From: Nocardioides ungokensis
Lineage (GTDB): Bacteria; Actinomycetota; Actinomycetes; Propionibacteriales; Nocardioidaceae
Assembly (NCBI RefSeq): GCF_013466985.1
Contig: NZ_CP059164.1
Location: forward strand, 1 to 64,000
Direction of reading: 5' to 3'
Length of the DNA stretch: 64,000 bases
Shown here: positions 30,346-38,903 of the stretch, in pieces
Layout of the letters: each line of letters opens with the position of its first letter
Numbering within the stretch: position 1 is the stretch's first letter
Notes under the pieces: model-generated
Told to the model about the DNA's origin: nothing
The model's database searches: none
The model's input: only the letters and a program-made list of their open reading frames with translations
Position numbers and translations under genes: made by a program

Positions 30346-31656
30346 TCAGCTCCCCCCACCCGTGCCGGAGGCCAGCTGCTTGTTGGCGAGGTTGTCCACG
30401 GCCCGGCGGGCCGCGTCGAGGCTGCCGGCGTCGATGCCCTCGCGGACCTTGCCGGCGTCGAAGTCGGAGAGCTTGTCGACCCGCACGTCGGTCGTCTCGT
30501 ACGGCGAGGACAGCGAGACGCCGGGCAGGTCGGCGTTCAGCCCGCGGAAGATCACCACGCTGCCGTCCTGCTCGCCGATGAAGTACTGCTGCTGGCTCCA
30601 GGAGTACGCCCCGGCCAGGGCGATCCAGCCGATGCCGATGACGACGATCGCGGCCAGCAGTCCCTTGAGCCACACGAACCGCCGGGGCGGCCGGGGCGCG
30701 TAGCGGGCCTGCTCGGGGTCGAGCGGGTCGTTGGAGATCGCGAACGGGACGTCGTCGGGGATCTCGGCGGCGACCGGCTCCAGCTCGCCGGTGTCGCCCG
30801 AGCGGTGCCCGCGGAAGAGGCTGCCCTTGGAGCTGCGGCTGCGTCGACGCAGCTCGGCGGCGGCGCCCACGAGGATCGGCTCGTCGGACTCGACGGGGGT
30901 GCTGCCGTCCACGACGTCGGCGACGATGCAGGTGACGTTGTCGGAGCTGCCGGCCTCGAGGCTCGCGCGCACCAGCTCGACCGCGGCGAAGTCGGGGCCG
31001 CCGGTGGAGAGGATGTCGGCCAGGCGGCCGTCGTCGAGCACGCCCGAGGCGCCGTCGCTGCAGAGCAGCACCCGGTCACCGGCGGCCAGGCCGATGTGGA
31101 AGAGGTCGGGCTCGGTCTCGTGGATCCCGTCGAGCGCCTTGAGGATCAGGTTGCGGTGCGGGTGGACGCGGGCGTCCTCCTCGGTGATGCGGCCCTCGTC
31201 GATGAGGCTCTGGACGAAGGTGTGGTCCTTGGTGAGCTGCGTGATCTCGCCGCTGCGGTAGAGGTAGGCGCGGCTGTCCCCGACGTGTCCCATCCCGAGC
31301 CGGGTGCCGTCGAAGAGCGCCACGGTGGCGGTGGTGCTGGTGCCGTTGAGAGAGGGGTCCTCGTCGACCAGCTCGCCGATCCGGTCGTGGGCGCGGTGGA
31401 GCGCGCCGGCGACCTGGCCGAGCAGGTCCTCGGTCGGCGGCTCGTCGAGCTTGCGCAGCTGCTGGATCGCGGTGGCGGAGGCGATGTCGCCGCGGGCGGC
31501 GCCACCGACGCCGTCGCAGACGGAGAGCAGCCACGGGCCGGCGTACCCGGAGTCCTGGTTGTCCTTGCGGACCCGGCCCACGTCGGAGATCGCGGCGAAG
31601 TGGAGCCGCAGCGGCGTGGTCGCCCTGAGGTCGGTCTCGGTGCTCGGCTGGGTCAT
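30346..31656 (-). CDS. pstP: PP2C-type Ser/Thr phosphatase PstP
   Basis: It dephosphorylates PknA, PknB and their targets. The 436-residue product has a PP2C catalytic domain (about 18-250) with metal-binding motifs DNQDSG, CDGVGG, GDSRAYL and SDNVT. A linker, one membrane helix (about 310-330) and an extracytoplasmic domain of about 100 residues follow. The domain order is that of mycobacterial PstP. It is separated from rodA by 3 bases and from fhaB by 6. Confidence 0.93.
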   Translation of the reverse strand: MTQPSTETDLRATTPLRLHFAAISDVGRVRKDNQDSGYAGPWLLSVCDGVGGAARGDIASATAIQQLRKLDEPPTEDLLGQVAGALHRAHDRIGELVDEDPSLNGTSTTATVALFDGTRLGMGHVGDSRAYLYRSGEITQLTKDHTFVQSLIDEGRITEEDARVHPHRNLILKALDGIHETEPDLFHIGLAAGDRVLLCSDGASGVLDDGRLADILSTGGPDFAAVELVRASLEAGSSDNVTCIVADVVDGSTPVESDEPILVGAAAELRRRSRSSKGSLFRGHRSGDTGELEPVAAEIPDDVPFAISNDPLDPEQARYAPRPPRRFVWLKGLLAAIVVIGIGWIALAGAYSWSQQQYFIGEQDGSVVIFRGLNADLPGVSLSSPYETTDVRVDKLSDFDAGKVREGIDAGSLDAARRAVDNLANKQLASGTGGGS

Positions 31657-31662
31657 GCGCGG

Positions 31663-32142
31663 CTACTTCCGCAGCTCGAGGATCGTCTTGCCGATGCGGA
31701 CCTGGGTGCCGAGGGTGATCGTGGTGGGCTGGGTGATGCGCACGCTGCCGATGTAGGTGCCGTTGGTGGAGCCGAGGTCCTCGACGAACCACTGGTCGCC
31801 GGAGGCGGCGATCCGGGCGTGCCGCGTCGAGACGTAGTCGTCGTCGAGGCGGATCGCGGCGTCGTTGCCGCGCCCGATCAGGATCGGCGCCTGCTCGAGC
31901 TCGGCGCGCTCACCGGAGTTGGCGCCCTCGGTGACCAGCACGTGGGTCGGCGCCCCGCGCCGCCGCTTGGGCGGCTGCGCCTGCTTGGACTGCTTGCGGC
32001 TGCGGTCGGCTGCCCCACGCGCGGCCTCGGGCACACGCGCGCCGAACATGTCCGAGCGGATGACCGAGATGGCCGACAGCACGAAGATCCAGAGGATCGC
32101 CAGGTAGGCCACCCGGATCAGGAAGAGGGTGAGCTCAGACAT
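31663..32142 (-). CDS. fhaB: FHA-domain protein FhaB
   Basis: A 159-residue membrane-anchored phosphothreonine-binding protein. It has an N-terminal membrane helix (LFLIRVAYLAILWIFVLSAI), a basic linker (about 40-65) and a C-terminal FHA domain with GRGNDAAIRL, YVSTRHARI and DLGSTNGTYI. The mycobacterial counterpart links kinase signalling to FtsZ/FtsQ. It overlaps fhaA by 8 bases. Confidence 0.92.
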   Translation of the reverse strand: MSELTLFLIRVAYLAILWIFVLSAISVIRSDMFGARVPEAARGAADRSRKQSKQAQPPKRRRGAPTHVLVTEGANSGERAELEQAPILIGRGNDAAIRLDDDYVSTRHARIAASGDQWFVEDLGSTNGTYIGSVRITQPTTITLGTQVRIGKTILELRK

Positions 32143-32845
32143 CCGTCTCCTCCTCGATGACGTGGACCGTCATCGTGGTGTTGCCGATCTTGACGAGGCT
32201 GCCGTCACGCACGCCCGTGTGGGTGACCCGGTGGCCGTCCACCTGCATGCCGTTGGTCGATCCGAGGTCGCGCACCTCGATCCGGTGGTGCTCGCCCGGC
32301 TCGACGATGAACTCGATGTGCCGGCGGCTGACCCCGGGGTCGTTGATGCGGACGTCGGCCTCGGTGCCGCGGCCGACGACCAGGCCGGGGGGCTGCAGCG
32401 GGTGGCGGGTGCCGTTGATCTCCACGACCGCGCGGGCCCGGCCGACCTGGGTGGCGGTCGAGTGGCCGGTGACCCTGGCCTGTGCCCGGCTGCGGATGCG
32501 GAACCGGCCGGTGGTGAGGTCCTCGGCGGCCTCGAACTCGATCGTCACCGGGCCCGGAAACGTGTAGCCCTGCTGGTCGGCGTGCTCCTGCAGCTGCCGG
32601 ACCAGCTCCTGACCCATCGCGGAGTCGTACGGCGAGAGGCGGTCGAGGTCGGTCTGCGCCAGCTCGACGTGGAAGTCGTTGGGGACCATGCGCCGGTCCC
32701 GGGAGAGGATCTGGGCGTTGTTGTCGCACTCGCGCTGGAGCGCGGCCGAGATCTCGACCGGCTGCACCGCGGAGCGGAACGCTCGCGCGAAGGCGCCGGA
32801 GATCATCTCCTCCAGCTTGTGCTCGAACCGTGACAGTCCGCTCAC
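32135..32845 (-). CDS. fhaA: DUF3662/FHA-domain protein FhaA
   Basis: The 236-residue cytoplasmic protein has an N-terminal DUF3662 domain (about 1-115, FEHKLEEMISGAFARAF) and a C-terminal FHA domain (about 150-230: VVGRGTEADVRI, GVSRRHIEFI, DLGSTNGMQV). In mycobacteria FhaA is recruited by phosphorylated MviN and restrains peptidoglycan synthesis. The inter-domain region is unusually short here. GTG 32845 with GGGAGG upstream is the chosen start. It is the first gene of the division/signalling operon running to pknB. Confidence 0.9.
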   Translation of the reverse strand: MSGLSRFEHKLEEMISGAFARAFRSAVQPVEISAALQRECDNNAQILSRDRRMVPNDFHVELAQTDLDRLSPYDSAMGQELVRQLQEHADQQGYTFPGPVTIEFEAAEDLTTGRFRIRSRAQARVTGHSTATQVGRARAVVEINGTRHPLQPPGLVVGRGTEADVRINDPGVSRRHIEFIVEPGEHHRIEVRDLGSTNGMQVDGHRVTHTGVRDGSLVKIGNTTMTVHVIEEETDV

Positions 32846-33026
32846 GCTGCCCGCCTCCCTTCGTCCTCGGCCGAGCCGGCCGCCTCGACCACGGCAGGCC
32901 GACGAGCCCAGCCTGCTCGGCGGGTTCGCGACCGATCGTAACGGGGCCGGCACAGGCGGTGGTGCAGGGCCCTCGGGCCGGTTTGGGAATGTCGAGGACG
33001 CTGGGATAACGTGAGCGCCGCATCAC

Positions 33027-33110
33027 GCGCGAGTGGCGGAATAGGCAGACGCGCACGGTTCAGGTCCGTGTGTCCGAAAGGACGTGGGGGTTCAACTCCC
33101 CCCTCGCGCA
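33027..33110 (+). tRNA. tRNA-Leu (CAG)
   Basis: An 84-base class II tRNA: acceptor GCGCGAG/CTCGCGC, anticodon loop TTCAGGT (anticodon CAG), a long variable arm around TGTCCGAAAGGACG and T-arm GGGGGTTCAACTCCCCC. CCA is not encoded. A tRNA-Leu upstream of fhaA is common in Actinobacteria. Confidence 0.95.
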
Positions 33111-33117
33111 CGTGTGA

Positions 33118-33147
33118 CGAGGACCCCGGCTCCGGCCGGGGTCCTCG
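33118..33147 (+). terminator. tRNA-Leu terminator
   Basis: A perfect 13-bp stem (33118-33130 with 33135-33147) around TCCG starts 7 bases after the tRNA and is followed by TGCATTT. Confidence 0.8.
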
Positions 33148-33187
33148 TGCATTTCCACGGTGCTGCTGGTTCAACGGTGCTGCCGGT

Positions 33188-33952
33188 TCAGCCCTGGACG
33201 GGGAGGGTCGTCCCGCTGGAGCCGACGCCCTGCTGGTAGGTCACGGCGAGGTCCGCCTCCTTCGTCCCCGGCGGGAGCTGCGGCAGCGTCAGCTTGGCGG
33301 TCTCGTTCTCGGCGAGGTGGAAGGGCACCGATCCCAGCTTCTTGCCGTGGGTGGTGACCTCGATCGAGCCGACGCACCCGTCGGCGCCGGTGCCGCACAG
33401 CGCGGCCACCGTGGCCCGCCCCTGTGGGTCGGGGGTCAGCGCCGTGGTGGTGATCGTCAGCGCCGAGGGGAATGTCACGCCGGTGGGCTCGTTCGACGAG
33501 CCCGGGTCGAAGCACGCGTCGAACTCGTACGCCGGGTTGTTGACCGTGCGGCCCTGCTTGTCGGTGATGGTCTGGAACCCCACCAGCGTGCTCGGGCTGC
33601 CGGCGGTGTAGCAGTCGTTGCTGTGCACGTTGAGCTCGAACTTCCCGTAGCCGGTCGTGGGCATGGGGTTGCTGGGGTCGTGGAAGCTCATCAGGCAGTT
33701 CCAGCTCGACCCGGGGCCGACGTTGCTGCCGCCGTTGTCGCACATCGCCTTCGCGTGCAGCGAGGCGGGCGTCACGCCACGGTGCCCGAGGAGCCGGGCC
33801 TGCTGGCTGTAGACCTGTGAGAACGACGCGGTCAGCGACCGCTCGAGCCGGGCGCTGGTCACGGTGCTGCCGCCGCCGGTGGCGACTGCGACGGAGCCCA
33901 GGCCCGCGAGGACGAGCAGGACGACCGCGGCGGTGATGATGGAGCGTCGCAT
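33188..33952 (-). CDS. Hypothetical secreted or membrane-anchored protein
   Basis: The 254-residue protein is of no recognised family. Residues 1-25 form a signal peptide or anchor (IITAAVVLLVLAGLGSVAVA). The exported part has seven cysteines, probably disulfide-bonded, and C-terminal beta-rich sequence resembling a pilin or fimbrial-type minor subunit only in composition. It is the third gene of an operon after an ABC ATPase and permease (1-base gap), so it may be exported by or act with that transporter. Confidence 0.65.
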   Translation of the reverse strand: MRRSIITAAVVLLVLAGLGSVAVATGGGSTVTSARLERSLTASFSQVYSQQARLLGHRGVTPASLHAKAMCDNGGSNVGPGSSWNCLMSFHDPSNPMPTTGYGKFELNVHSNDCYTAGSPSTLVGFQTITDKQGRTVNNPAYEFDACFDPGSSNEPTGVTFPSALTITTTALTPDPQGRATVAALCGTGADGCVGSIEVTTHGKKLGSVPFHLAENETAKLTLPQLPPGTKEADLAVTYQQGVGSSGTTLPVQG

Positions 33953-33953
33953 G

Positions 33954-34826
33954 TCAGCCTCCTGTGATGTCGCGACGGCGGAGCAGGGCGAACGAGACGG
34001 CCAGGGTGACCGCCGCCCACGCCCCGGTGGTGAGAAGGCCCTCGACGAGCGGCCCGGTGAAGCGGGGCGCGCTGAGCAGGCCGTGCCAGGCTTCGTACGG
34101 CGTGGTCAGCAGGAAGGGCCGCAGGGCCTCGACGCCGCCCATCGCACCGACGAGCTGCATCACCATGCCGATGACGACGGGTGCGGCGATGCCGACGGCG
34201 GAGCTGCGCGACCAGACGGAGAGCAGGATCGCCAGGCAGGCGAACCCGATCGTGGGCGGGATCGTGGTCAGCCAGCTCGCGCCGACCAGCTTCAGCGCCG
34301 TCGAGGGGGCGATCAGCTGGCCGCCCAGGCCGGTCAGGGCCTGGTGCCCTCCGACGAGGACGCTGCTCGCGATCGTGGAGGCCGAGAGCACCAGCAGGGT
34401 GAGCACGGCGAAGCCCACGGCCGTCACCGTCTTCGCCGTGAACAGCTGTGCCCTGCTCGCGGAGCGGGTGAGGACGGTCTTCCAGGTGCCGTGCGTGTCC
34501 TCGCTCGAGAAGATGTCACCGGCCACCACGGCGATCAGCAGCGGCAGCACCCACTGGGCGGCGAAGCCGAGGATCAGCAGCGAGAGCGCGAACCCGTTGG
34601 TCGTGGCGTAGCGGCCGAACAGGGTGTCCTTCGGTGGTCGCCCCTGCGCGTGGATCACCAGCGCGATCGGAACGGGTCCGAGGAGCGCACCCAGCAGGAC
34701 GGCCTTGGTGCGGTGCTGGGCGCGCAGCTTGCGCAGCTCCCACCGGATCGTGGCGCCGAGGCCGGGACGGCCGGGCGTGCCGGCCTTCACGGGTGCGGTG
34801 GTCGGCAACGTCGAGGTCGCGGTCAT
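33954..34826 (-). CDS. ABC transporter permease (ABC-2 type)
   Basis: The 290-residue membrane protein has about six helices, consistent with an ABC-2 exporter permease. ATIRWELRKLRAQHRTKAV precedes the first helix, which is typical of these permeases. Its ATG overlaps the stop of the upstream ATPase gene (ATGA), so they form one transporter. The substrate is unknown; drug, lipid or peptide export is possible. Confidence 0.83.
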   Translation of the reverse strand: MTATSTLPTTAPVKAGTPGRPGLGATIRWELRKLRAQHRTKAVLLGALLGPVPIALVIHAQGRPPKDTLFGRYATTNGFALSLLILGFAAQWVLPLLIAVVAGDIFSSEDTHGTWKTVLTRSASRAQLFTAKTVTAVGFAVLTLLVLSASTIASSVLVGGHQALTGLGGQLIAPSTALKLVGASWLTTIPPTIGFACLAILLSVWSRSSAVGIAAPVVIGMVMQLVGAMGGVEALRPFLLTTPYEAWHGLLSAPRFTGPLVEGLLTTGAWAAVTLAVSFALLRRRDITGG

Positions 34827-35776
34827 GCGGCCACCTCCTGGTCGGTGAGCATGAAGAAGAGCGCCTCGAGCGGCGTTCGGGTGGGGGTGAAGACCCGCAG
34901 CACGATGCCCGAGCGGACCACGTCGGCGACGTACGCCGCGACCGCGGCCTCCTGGCCGACGACGGTGAGCCCGTCGGCGGCCTCCTGGCCGACGACGGTG
35001 AGCCCGTCCTCGGCCCGCTCGACCTCGATGCCGGGGTGGTCGGCTGCCAGCGCACGGGCTCCCGCGTTGTCGTTGGTGTCGAGCAGGTGTCCCGGGTCGG
35101 GGGCCATGGCCCGCAGGTCGGTGATGCTGCCGTGGTAGGCCACGCCGCCGCGGTTCATGATCGTGACGTTGTCGCAGATCTCCTCGACCTCGTCCATGTT
35201 GTGCGAGCTCAGGAGCACGGTCAGCCCGCTGGCGGCCAGCCGCTTGACCAGCGCGCGCATGTCGCGGATGCCGGCGGGGTCCAGTCCGTTGGCGGGCTCG
35301 TCGAGGACCAGCAGCCGCGGCTCGCGGAGCAGGCTCGCCGCCACGCCGAGGCGCTGGCGCATGCCGTAGGAGTAGCCGCCGACCTTGCGGTCGGCCCGGT
35401 CGGTGAGGTCGACGACCTCGAGGACCTCCTCGACGAGGCCGGGGCGGGCGCCGCCGTCGAGCAGCGCAAGGCCCTCGAGGTTCTGCCGGCCGGTGAGGTA
35501 GGGGTAGAAGCCGGGGGACTCGATGAAGCCGGCGACCCCGTCGAGGACACCGACACCGTCCGAGTCCCAGGACTTGTCGAAGACGCGGATGGTCCCGGCG
35601 TCAGGGCGGATCAGGCCGAAGAGCATCCGCAGGAAGGTCGTCTTGCCCGCACCGTTGGGCCCGAGCACGCCGTACACCTCCCCGGGTGCCACCTGGATGG
35701 TCACGTCGTCCACCGCGCGGACCTGCCCGAAGGCCTTGGTCACGCCCACGGCGTCGACTGCGAGCTGTGTGGTCAT
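34823..35776 (-). CDS. ABC transporter ATP-binding protein
   Basis: The 317-residue ATPase subunit has Walker A GPNGAGKTT (about 39-47), signature YSYGMRQRLGVA (about 133-144), Walker B LLVLDEPANGLDP (about 155-167) and the H-loop SSHNMDEV. The C-terminal 100 residues are the extension seen in daunorubicin/bacitracin-type exporters. That extension contains a perfect tandem duplication of 11 residues (GLTVVGQEAAD twice). It is the first gene of the operon with the permease and the secreted protein. Confidence 0.9.
   Translation of the reverse strand: MTTQLAVDAVGVTKAFGQVRAVDDVTIQVAPGEVYGVLGPNGAGKTTFLRMLFGLIRPDAGTIRVFDKSWDSDGVGVLDGVAGFIESPGFYPYLTGRQNLEGLALLDGGARPGLVEEVLEVVDLTDRADRKVGGYSYGMRQRLGVAASLLREPRLLVLDEPANGLDPAGIRDMRALVKRLAASGLTVLLSSHNMDEVEEICDNVTIMNRGGVAYHGSITDLRAMAPDPGHLLDTNDNAGARALAADHPGIEVERAEDGLTVVGQEAADGLTVVGQEAAVAAYVADVVRSGIVLRVFTPTRTPLEALFFMLTDQEVAA
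34944..35008. repeat. 33-bp tandem duplication within the ABC ATPase gene
   Basis: Bases 34944-34975 and 34977-35008 are identical (32 bases, period 33), keeping the frame and duplicating 11 residues. Confidence 0.85.
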
Positions 35777-35889
35777 GGGCGGACGTTAGGCGGTGTTGCA
35801 TGAGGGGACGATGAAGCCGCGCGCGGCTCGTGTGGCGGGCGCGACAGGCAACCGCGTTTCCGGCTTGATCGGCCGGGTACGCATGGTCC

Positions 35890-36444
35890 ATGGCCTCCAA
35901 CACCACCCTGCACTTCACCACCCCCGGCATCGACGAGAAGGACGCGGTCCGCGTCGTGGAGCTGCTCCAGGGCCGGCTGCACGCCGCCAACGACCTCCAC
36001 CTGACCCTCAAGCACGTCCACTGGAACGTCGTCGGCCCGCACTTCATCTCGGTGCACGAGATGATCGACCCCCAGGTCGAGGCCGTGCGTGGCTTCGCCG
36101 ACGACCTCGCCGAGCGGATCGCCACCCTCGGTGGCTCGCCCAAGGGCACTCCGGGCGCGCTGGTCGCCGAGCGCTCCTGGGACGAGTACAGCCTCGGTCG
36201 CGCCACCACCCAGGAGCACCTCGGCGCGCTCGACCTCGTCTACCAGGGCGTGATCACCAGCTACCGCGCCGGGATCAAGGAGCTCGACGAGCTCGACCTG
36301 GTCACCCAGGACATGTTCATCGCCCAGACCGAGCAGCTCGAGCTCTTCCACTGGTTCGTCCGCGCGCACCTCGAGGACAAGGGCGGCCACCTCTCCACCG
36401 AGGGCGCGACGTCCGAGTCGGCGGCCGCGCGGGCCGCCGACTGA
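35890..36444 (+). CDS. dps: Dps family DNA-binding ferritin-like protein
   Basis: Dps proteins assemble into 12-mers that oxidise and store iron and protect DNA. The 184-residue product carries the ferroxidase signature: HLTLKHVHWNVVGPHF (about 36-51) with HEMIDPQVEAVRGFADDLAERI following, giving the inter-subunit His, Asp and Glu ligands. Length and motifs are standard. The Ala-rich C-terminal tail may contact DNA. TACGCA ends 6 bases before the ATG, suggesting a leaderless message. Confidence 0.92.
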   Translation: MASNTTLHFTTPGIDEKDAVRVVELLQGRLHAANDLHLTLKHVHWNVVGPHFISVHEMIDPQVEAVRGFADDLAERIATLGGSPKGTPGALVAERSWDEYSLGRATTQEHLGALDLVYQGVITSYRAGIKELDELDLVTQDMFIAQTEQLELFHWFVRAHLEDKGGHLSTEGATSESAAARAAD

Positions 36445-36450
36445 GCCGGC

Positions 36451-37387
36451 TCAGGCCTTCGGGACGGGCATCCCGCCGCGGGTGACCAGGAAGTACTCCC
36501 CGATCATGTCGCCGAGCAGGGCACCCGCCGTGATGTCGCTGGGCACGTGCCCGGCCATGTAGACGCGCGACCAGGTGATCTCGCCCAGCATCCACCGGTA
36601 GTCCGAGGCCCGTGCGGTCGGTCTGCATGAGGTACGTCGTCGCGGCGCCTCCCTCGGCGGCGTGCGAGGACGGGTAGGAGCACGGGCACACGTCGCCCGG
36701 GTTGACCGTCTTGTCGGTCCGCAGCGAGGGATCGACGACGTACGGCGCCGACTGCTGGTCCCTGGTGCCGAGGGTGTCGGCGACGTCCTTGGCCATCTTC
36801 ATGGCGTCGTCGACGTGGTTCTTCAGCGCGTCGCCGGCGGTGCCGGGCAGCATCTCGGCCTGGTCGTGGGCGGCCAGCTGCCACACGTCGTTCTTGCCGT
36901 AGGCCTCCAGCCAGGTCGCGGCCGCGACGCCGGCGCTGGTGCGGGTCCTGTCGATCGCCTGCACCTGCTTGATCTCCTTGGCGCGGCGCGCGGGCGACGG
37001 GGGCTTCGGGAGGGTCTGCTCGAGCCAGGACACGAAGGCCGCGTCGTCGGCGGTGGAGCCGTGCTGCTGCCACCAGTCGGCCATCAGCCGCCTGGCCCGG
37101 GCCGGCTGGGCGTCGACCCGGTGCTCGATCGGCCGGATGGCCGAGTCGGAGAACAGCGTGGGCGGCGGGTCGGCCTCGATCCGGTCCTTCGCCGAGGTGT
37201 TGACGAAGGTGTCGTACGCCCACGGCGCGACCGCCCCGCCGAGGACGGCGAGGACCGCGACCACGGCGACGACGGTGAACCTTCGGCGTCGCCGCGGCCG
37301 GCGCGTGACGCCGGTCGTCGCGCCGCCCCCGGTGCCGGGGCCGGTCCGCTGGGTCTCGGGTGCCGAGGTGTCGGTGCTCGTGGTCAT
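36451..37387 (-). pseudogene. PAP2-family phosphatase, frameshifted
   Basis: A full-length protein of about 312 residues would have one N-terminal membrane helix (VVAVVAVLAVLGGAVAPWAY) and an extracytoplasmic acid-phosphatase domain. It retains YPSSHAAEGGAATTYL (PSxxxA box) and, after correction, ITWSRVYMAGHVPSD (SR-x6-H-x3-D box). One extra base in the CCC run at 36609-36611 shifts the frame between those two boxes. Its ATG overlaps the stop of the VTC gene. The end is convergent with dps through a shared CTGAGCCGGCTCAG palindrome. Confidence 0.75.
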
Positions 37388-38179
37388 GCCGTGGCCTCCT
37401 CGAGGTGCAGCTGGTGCCCGCGCAGCCGGCGGACGTCGTTGTCGGGGATGTCGTCGCGCAGCAGCGACGCCGCGGACACGTACTTGGAGAAGGAGCGCGG
37501 CCGCGCACCCAGGGAGCCGAGCAGTGCGTCCGCCGACGAGGGCCGCAACCCGCCCTTGGTCTCCACCAGCACCCCACTCCTCGTCGACCCACACCCGGCC
37601 GCCGTCGAGCGTGCAGTCCACGCCCCAGTCGAGGGTGACCCGCAGCGAGGCGTCGGTGTCGGCGAGCGTCAGCCGCTGGTAGTCCACCCGCATCGACGGC
37701 ACCAGGGAGGACACGTCGACGTCGACACCGCGCTCGACAGGACGCCGGTGGCGAACGCCGCCTCGTCGGAGCCGAGCAGGCCGTGCTGGTCGGGGCGGCT
37801 GGCGGTGACGCTCTTGTGGGTCCGCCGCGGCCGTCGCGGGTCTTCACCTCGAAGCGGCAGAGCTGGTCCTCGACGTACATCCGGCTGCGCACCTTCCAGC
37901 GCCGGCGCCGCTGCTGCACGTGGTCGCGGCAGGCGTCGAGGCGCGGGGTGTCGAAGTAGACCGAGCAGTACGACGTGGTGCGGCGCTCGTCGATGGCGAG
38001 CACCCGGAACGACGCGGGCAGGCCGGCCAGGAACGACTCGGCGACCGCCGGTCGACGAGGTACTTGCGGTCCACGCGGGTCAGGTTCGCCGCCTCGGCGA
38101 CGACCTCGTCGAGGCCGACGGTGGCCCGGTCCGAGACGTCCAGCGGGTCAGGAGCGGAGGAAGGGCGCTCAGCGGGCAT
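37384..38179 (-). pseudogene. VTC-domain polyphosphate polymerase-like protein, frameshifted four times
   Basis: Read across frames, the product of about 265 residues shows the VTC fold: RVDRKYLV (about 35), SYCSVYFDTP, RRRRWKVRSRMYV, CRFEVKTRDGRG, SMRVDYQRLTLADTDASLR, LVETKGG and FSKYVSAASLL. These basic and acidic tunnel residues characterise VTC-type triphosphate tunnel enzymes that make polyphosphate in yeast. Breaks lie near 38050, 37820, 37739 and 37575, each explained by one missing G/C. It follows DUF4956 (11-base overlap) and precedes PAP2. Confidence 0.75.
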
Positions 38180-38831
38180 CGGCGGCGGCCTCGCTCTCGG
38201 CGGCGTCGGCGCGGGCCGTCACGGTCTGGGCGTCGTTCCACGCCCACCAGGTGTCCTCGACCGTCACGCGCACCCGGACCCGGGTGGTGTCGCGGACGAA
38301 GTCGACCTCGTCGACGGTCAGCCCGACCGGCTCGAGGCCCGTCCGCTCGCGGACCGCGGCGGTCACCGCGTCGGAGTCGGTGAGGGCCCGGTCGAGGGTG
38401 ATCCGCATGATCCGCGTCGGCCGGGTGACCCGGGACTCGTCGGTGAGCCAGATCGCCACCAGCAGCACCACGTCGAGGGCGACGACGATCGCGAAGTTGC
38501 GCTCCGGGAGGCCGTTGACCAGCGCCAGGATCAGGGCCACGAAGGTGTAGGCGACGTCCTTGAGCGTGAAGGCCGCGCTGCGCAGCCGGACCAGGCTGAG
38601 CAGGCCGAACAGCCCGAAGCCGATGCCGGTCGGGAAGTCGCCGGCGCCGATCGCCGACACGGCCGCGAAGAGGCCGATGTTCAGGGCGGTGAAGACGAGC
38701 GTCATCTCGGGGGCGGCCGCGCGGCGTCGGTAGAGCACGCCGACGAGCACCAGCATCGACAGCACGTCCAGACCGAGGCGGGCGGGACCTCCGAGGTTGC
38801 CGAGCACGCTCGACAGGAGGTTCGAGAGCAT
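38169..38831 (-). CDS. DUF4956 membrane protein
   Basis: The 220-residue protein has four hydrophobic segments in the first 125 residues, with the family motif GIGFGLFGLLSLVRLRS (about 65-81), and a cytoplasmic C-terminal domain. DUF4956 genes are habitually next to VTC-domain genes, as here, and may form a membrane partner for polyphosphate or polymer synthesis (inference). I start at ATG 38831 with AAAGG 8 bases upstream; an in-frame GTG lies at 38840. Confidence 0.82.
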   Translation of the reverse strand: MLSNLLSSVLGNLGGPARLGLDVLSMLVLVGVLYRRRAAAPEMTLVFTALNIGLFAAVSAIGAGDFPTGIGFGLFGLLSLVRLRSAAFTLKDVAYTFVALILALVNGLPERNFAIVVALDVVLLVAIWLTDESRVTRPTRIMRITLDRALTDSDAVTAAVRERTGLEPVGLTVDEVDFVRDTTRVRVRVTVEDTWWAWNDAQTVTARADAAESEAAADAR

Positions 38832-38903
38832 GGAGAACACCTTTCGCGGGACGGAACGGCGGCCACGCTATGAACGGAACGTGAAGTGCCGATGAAGTCC
38901 GGC

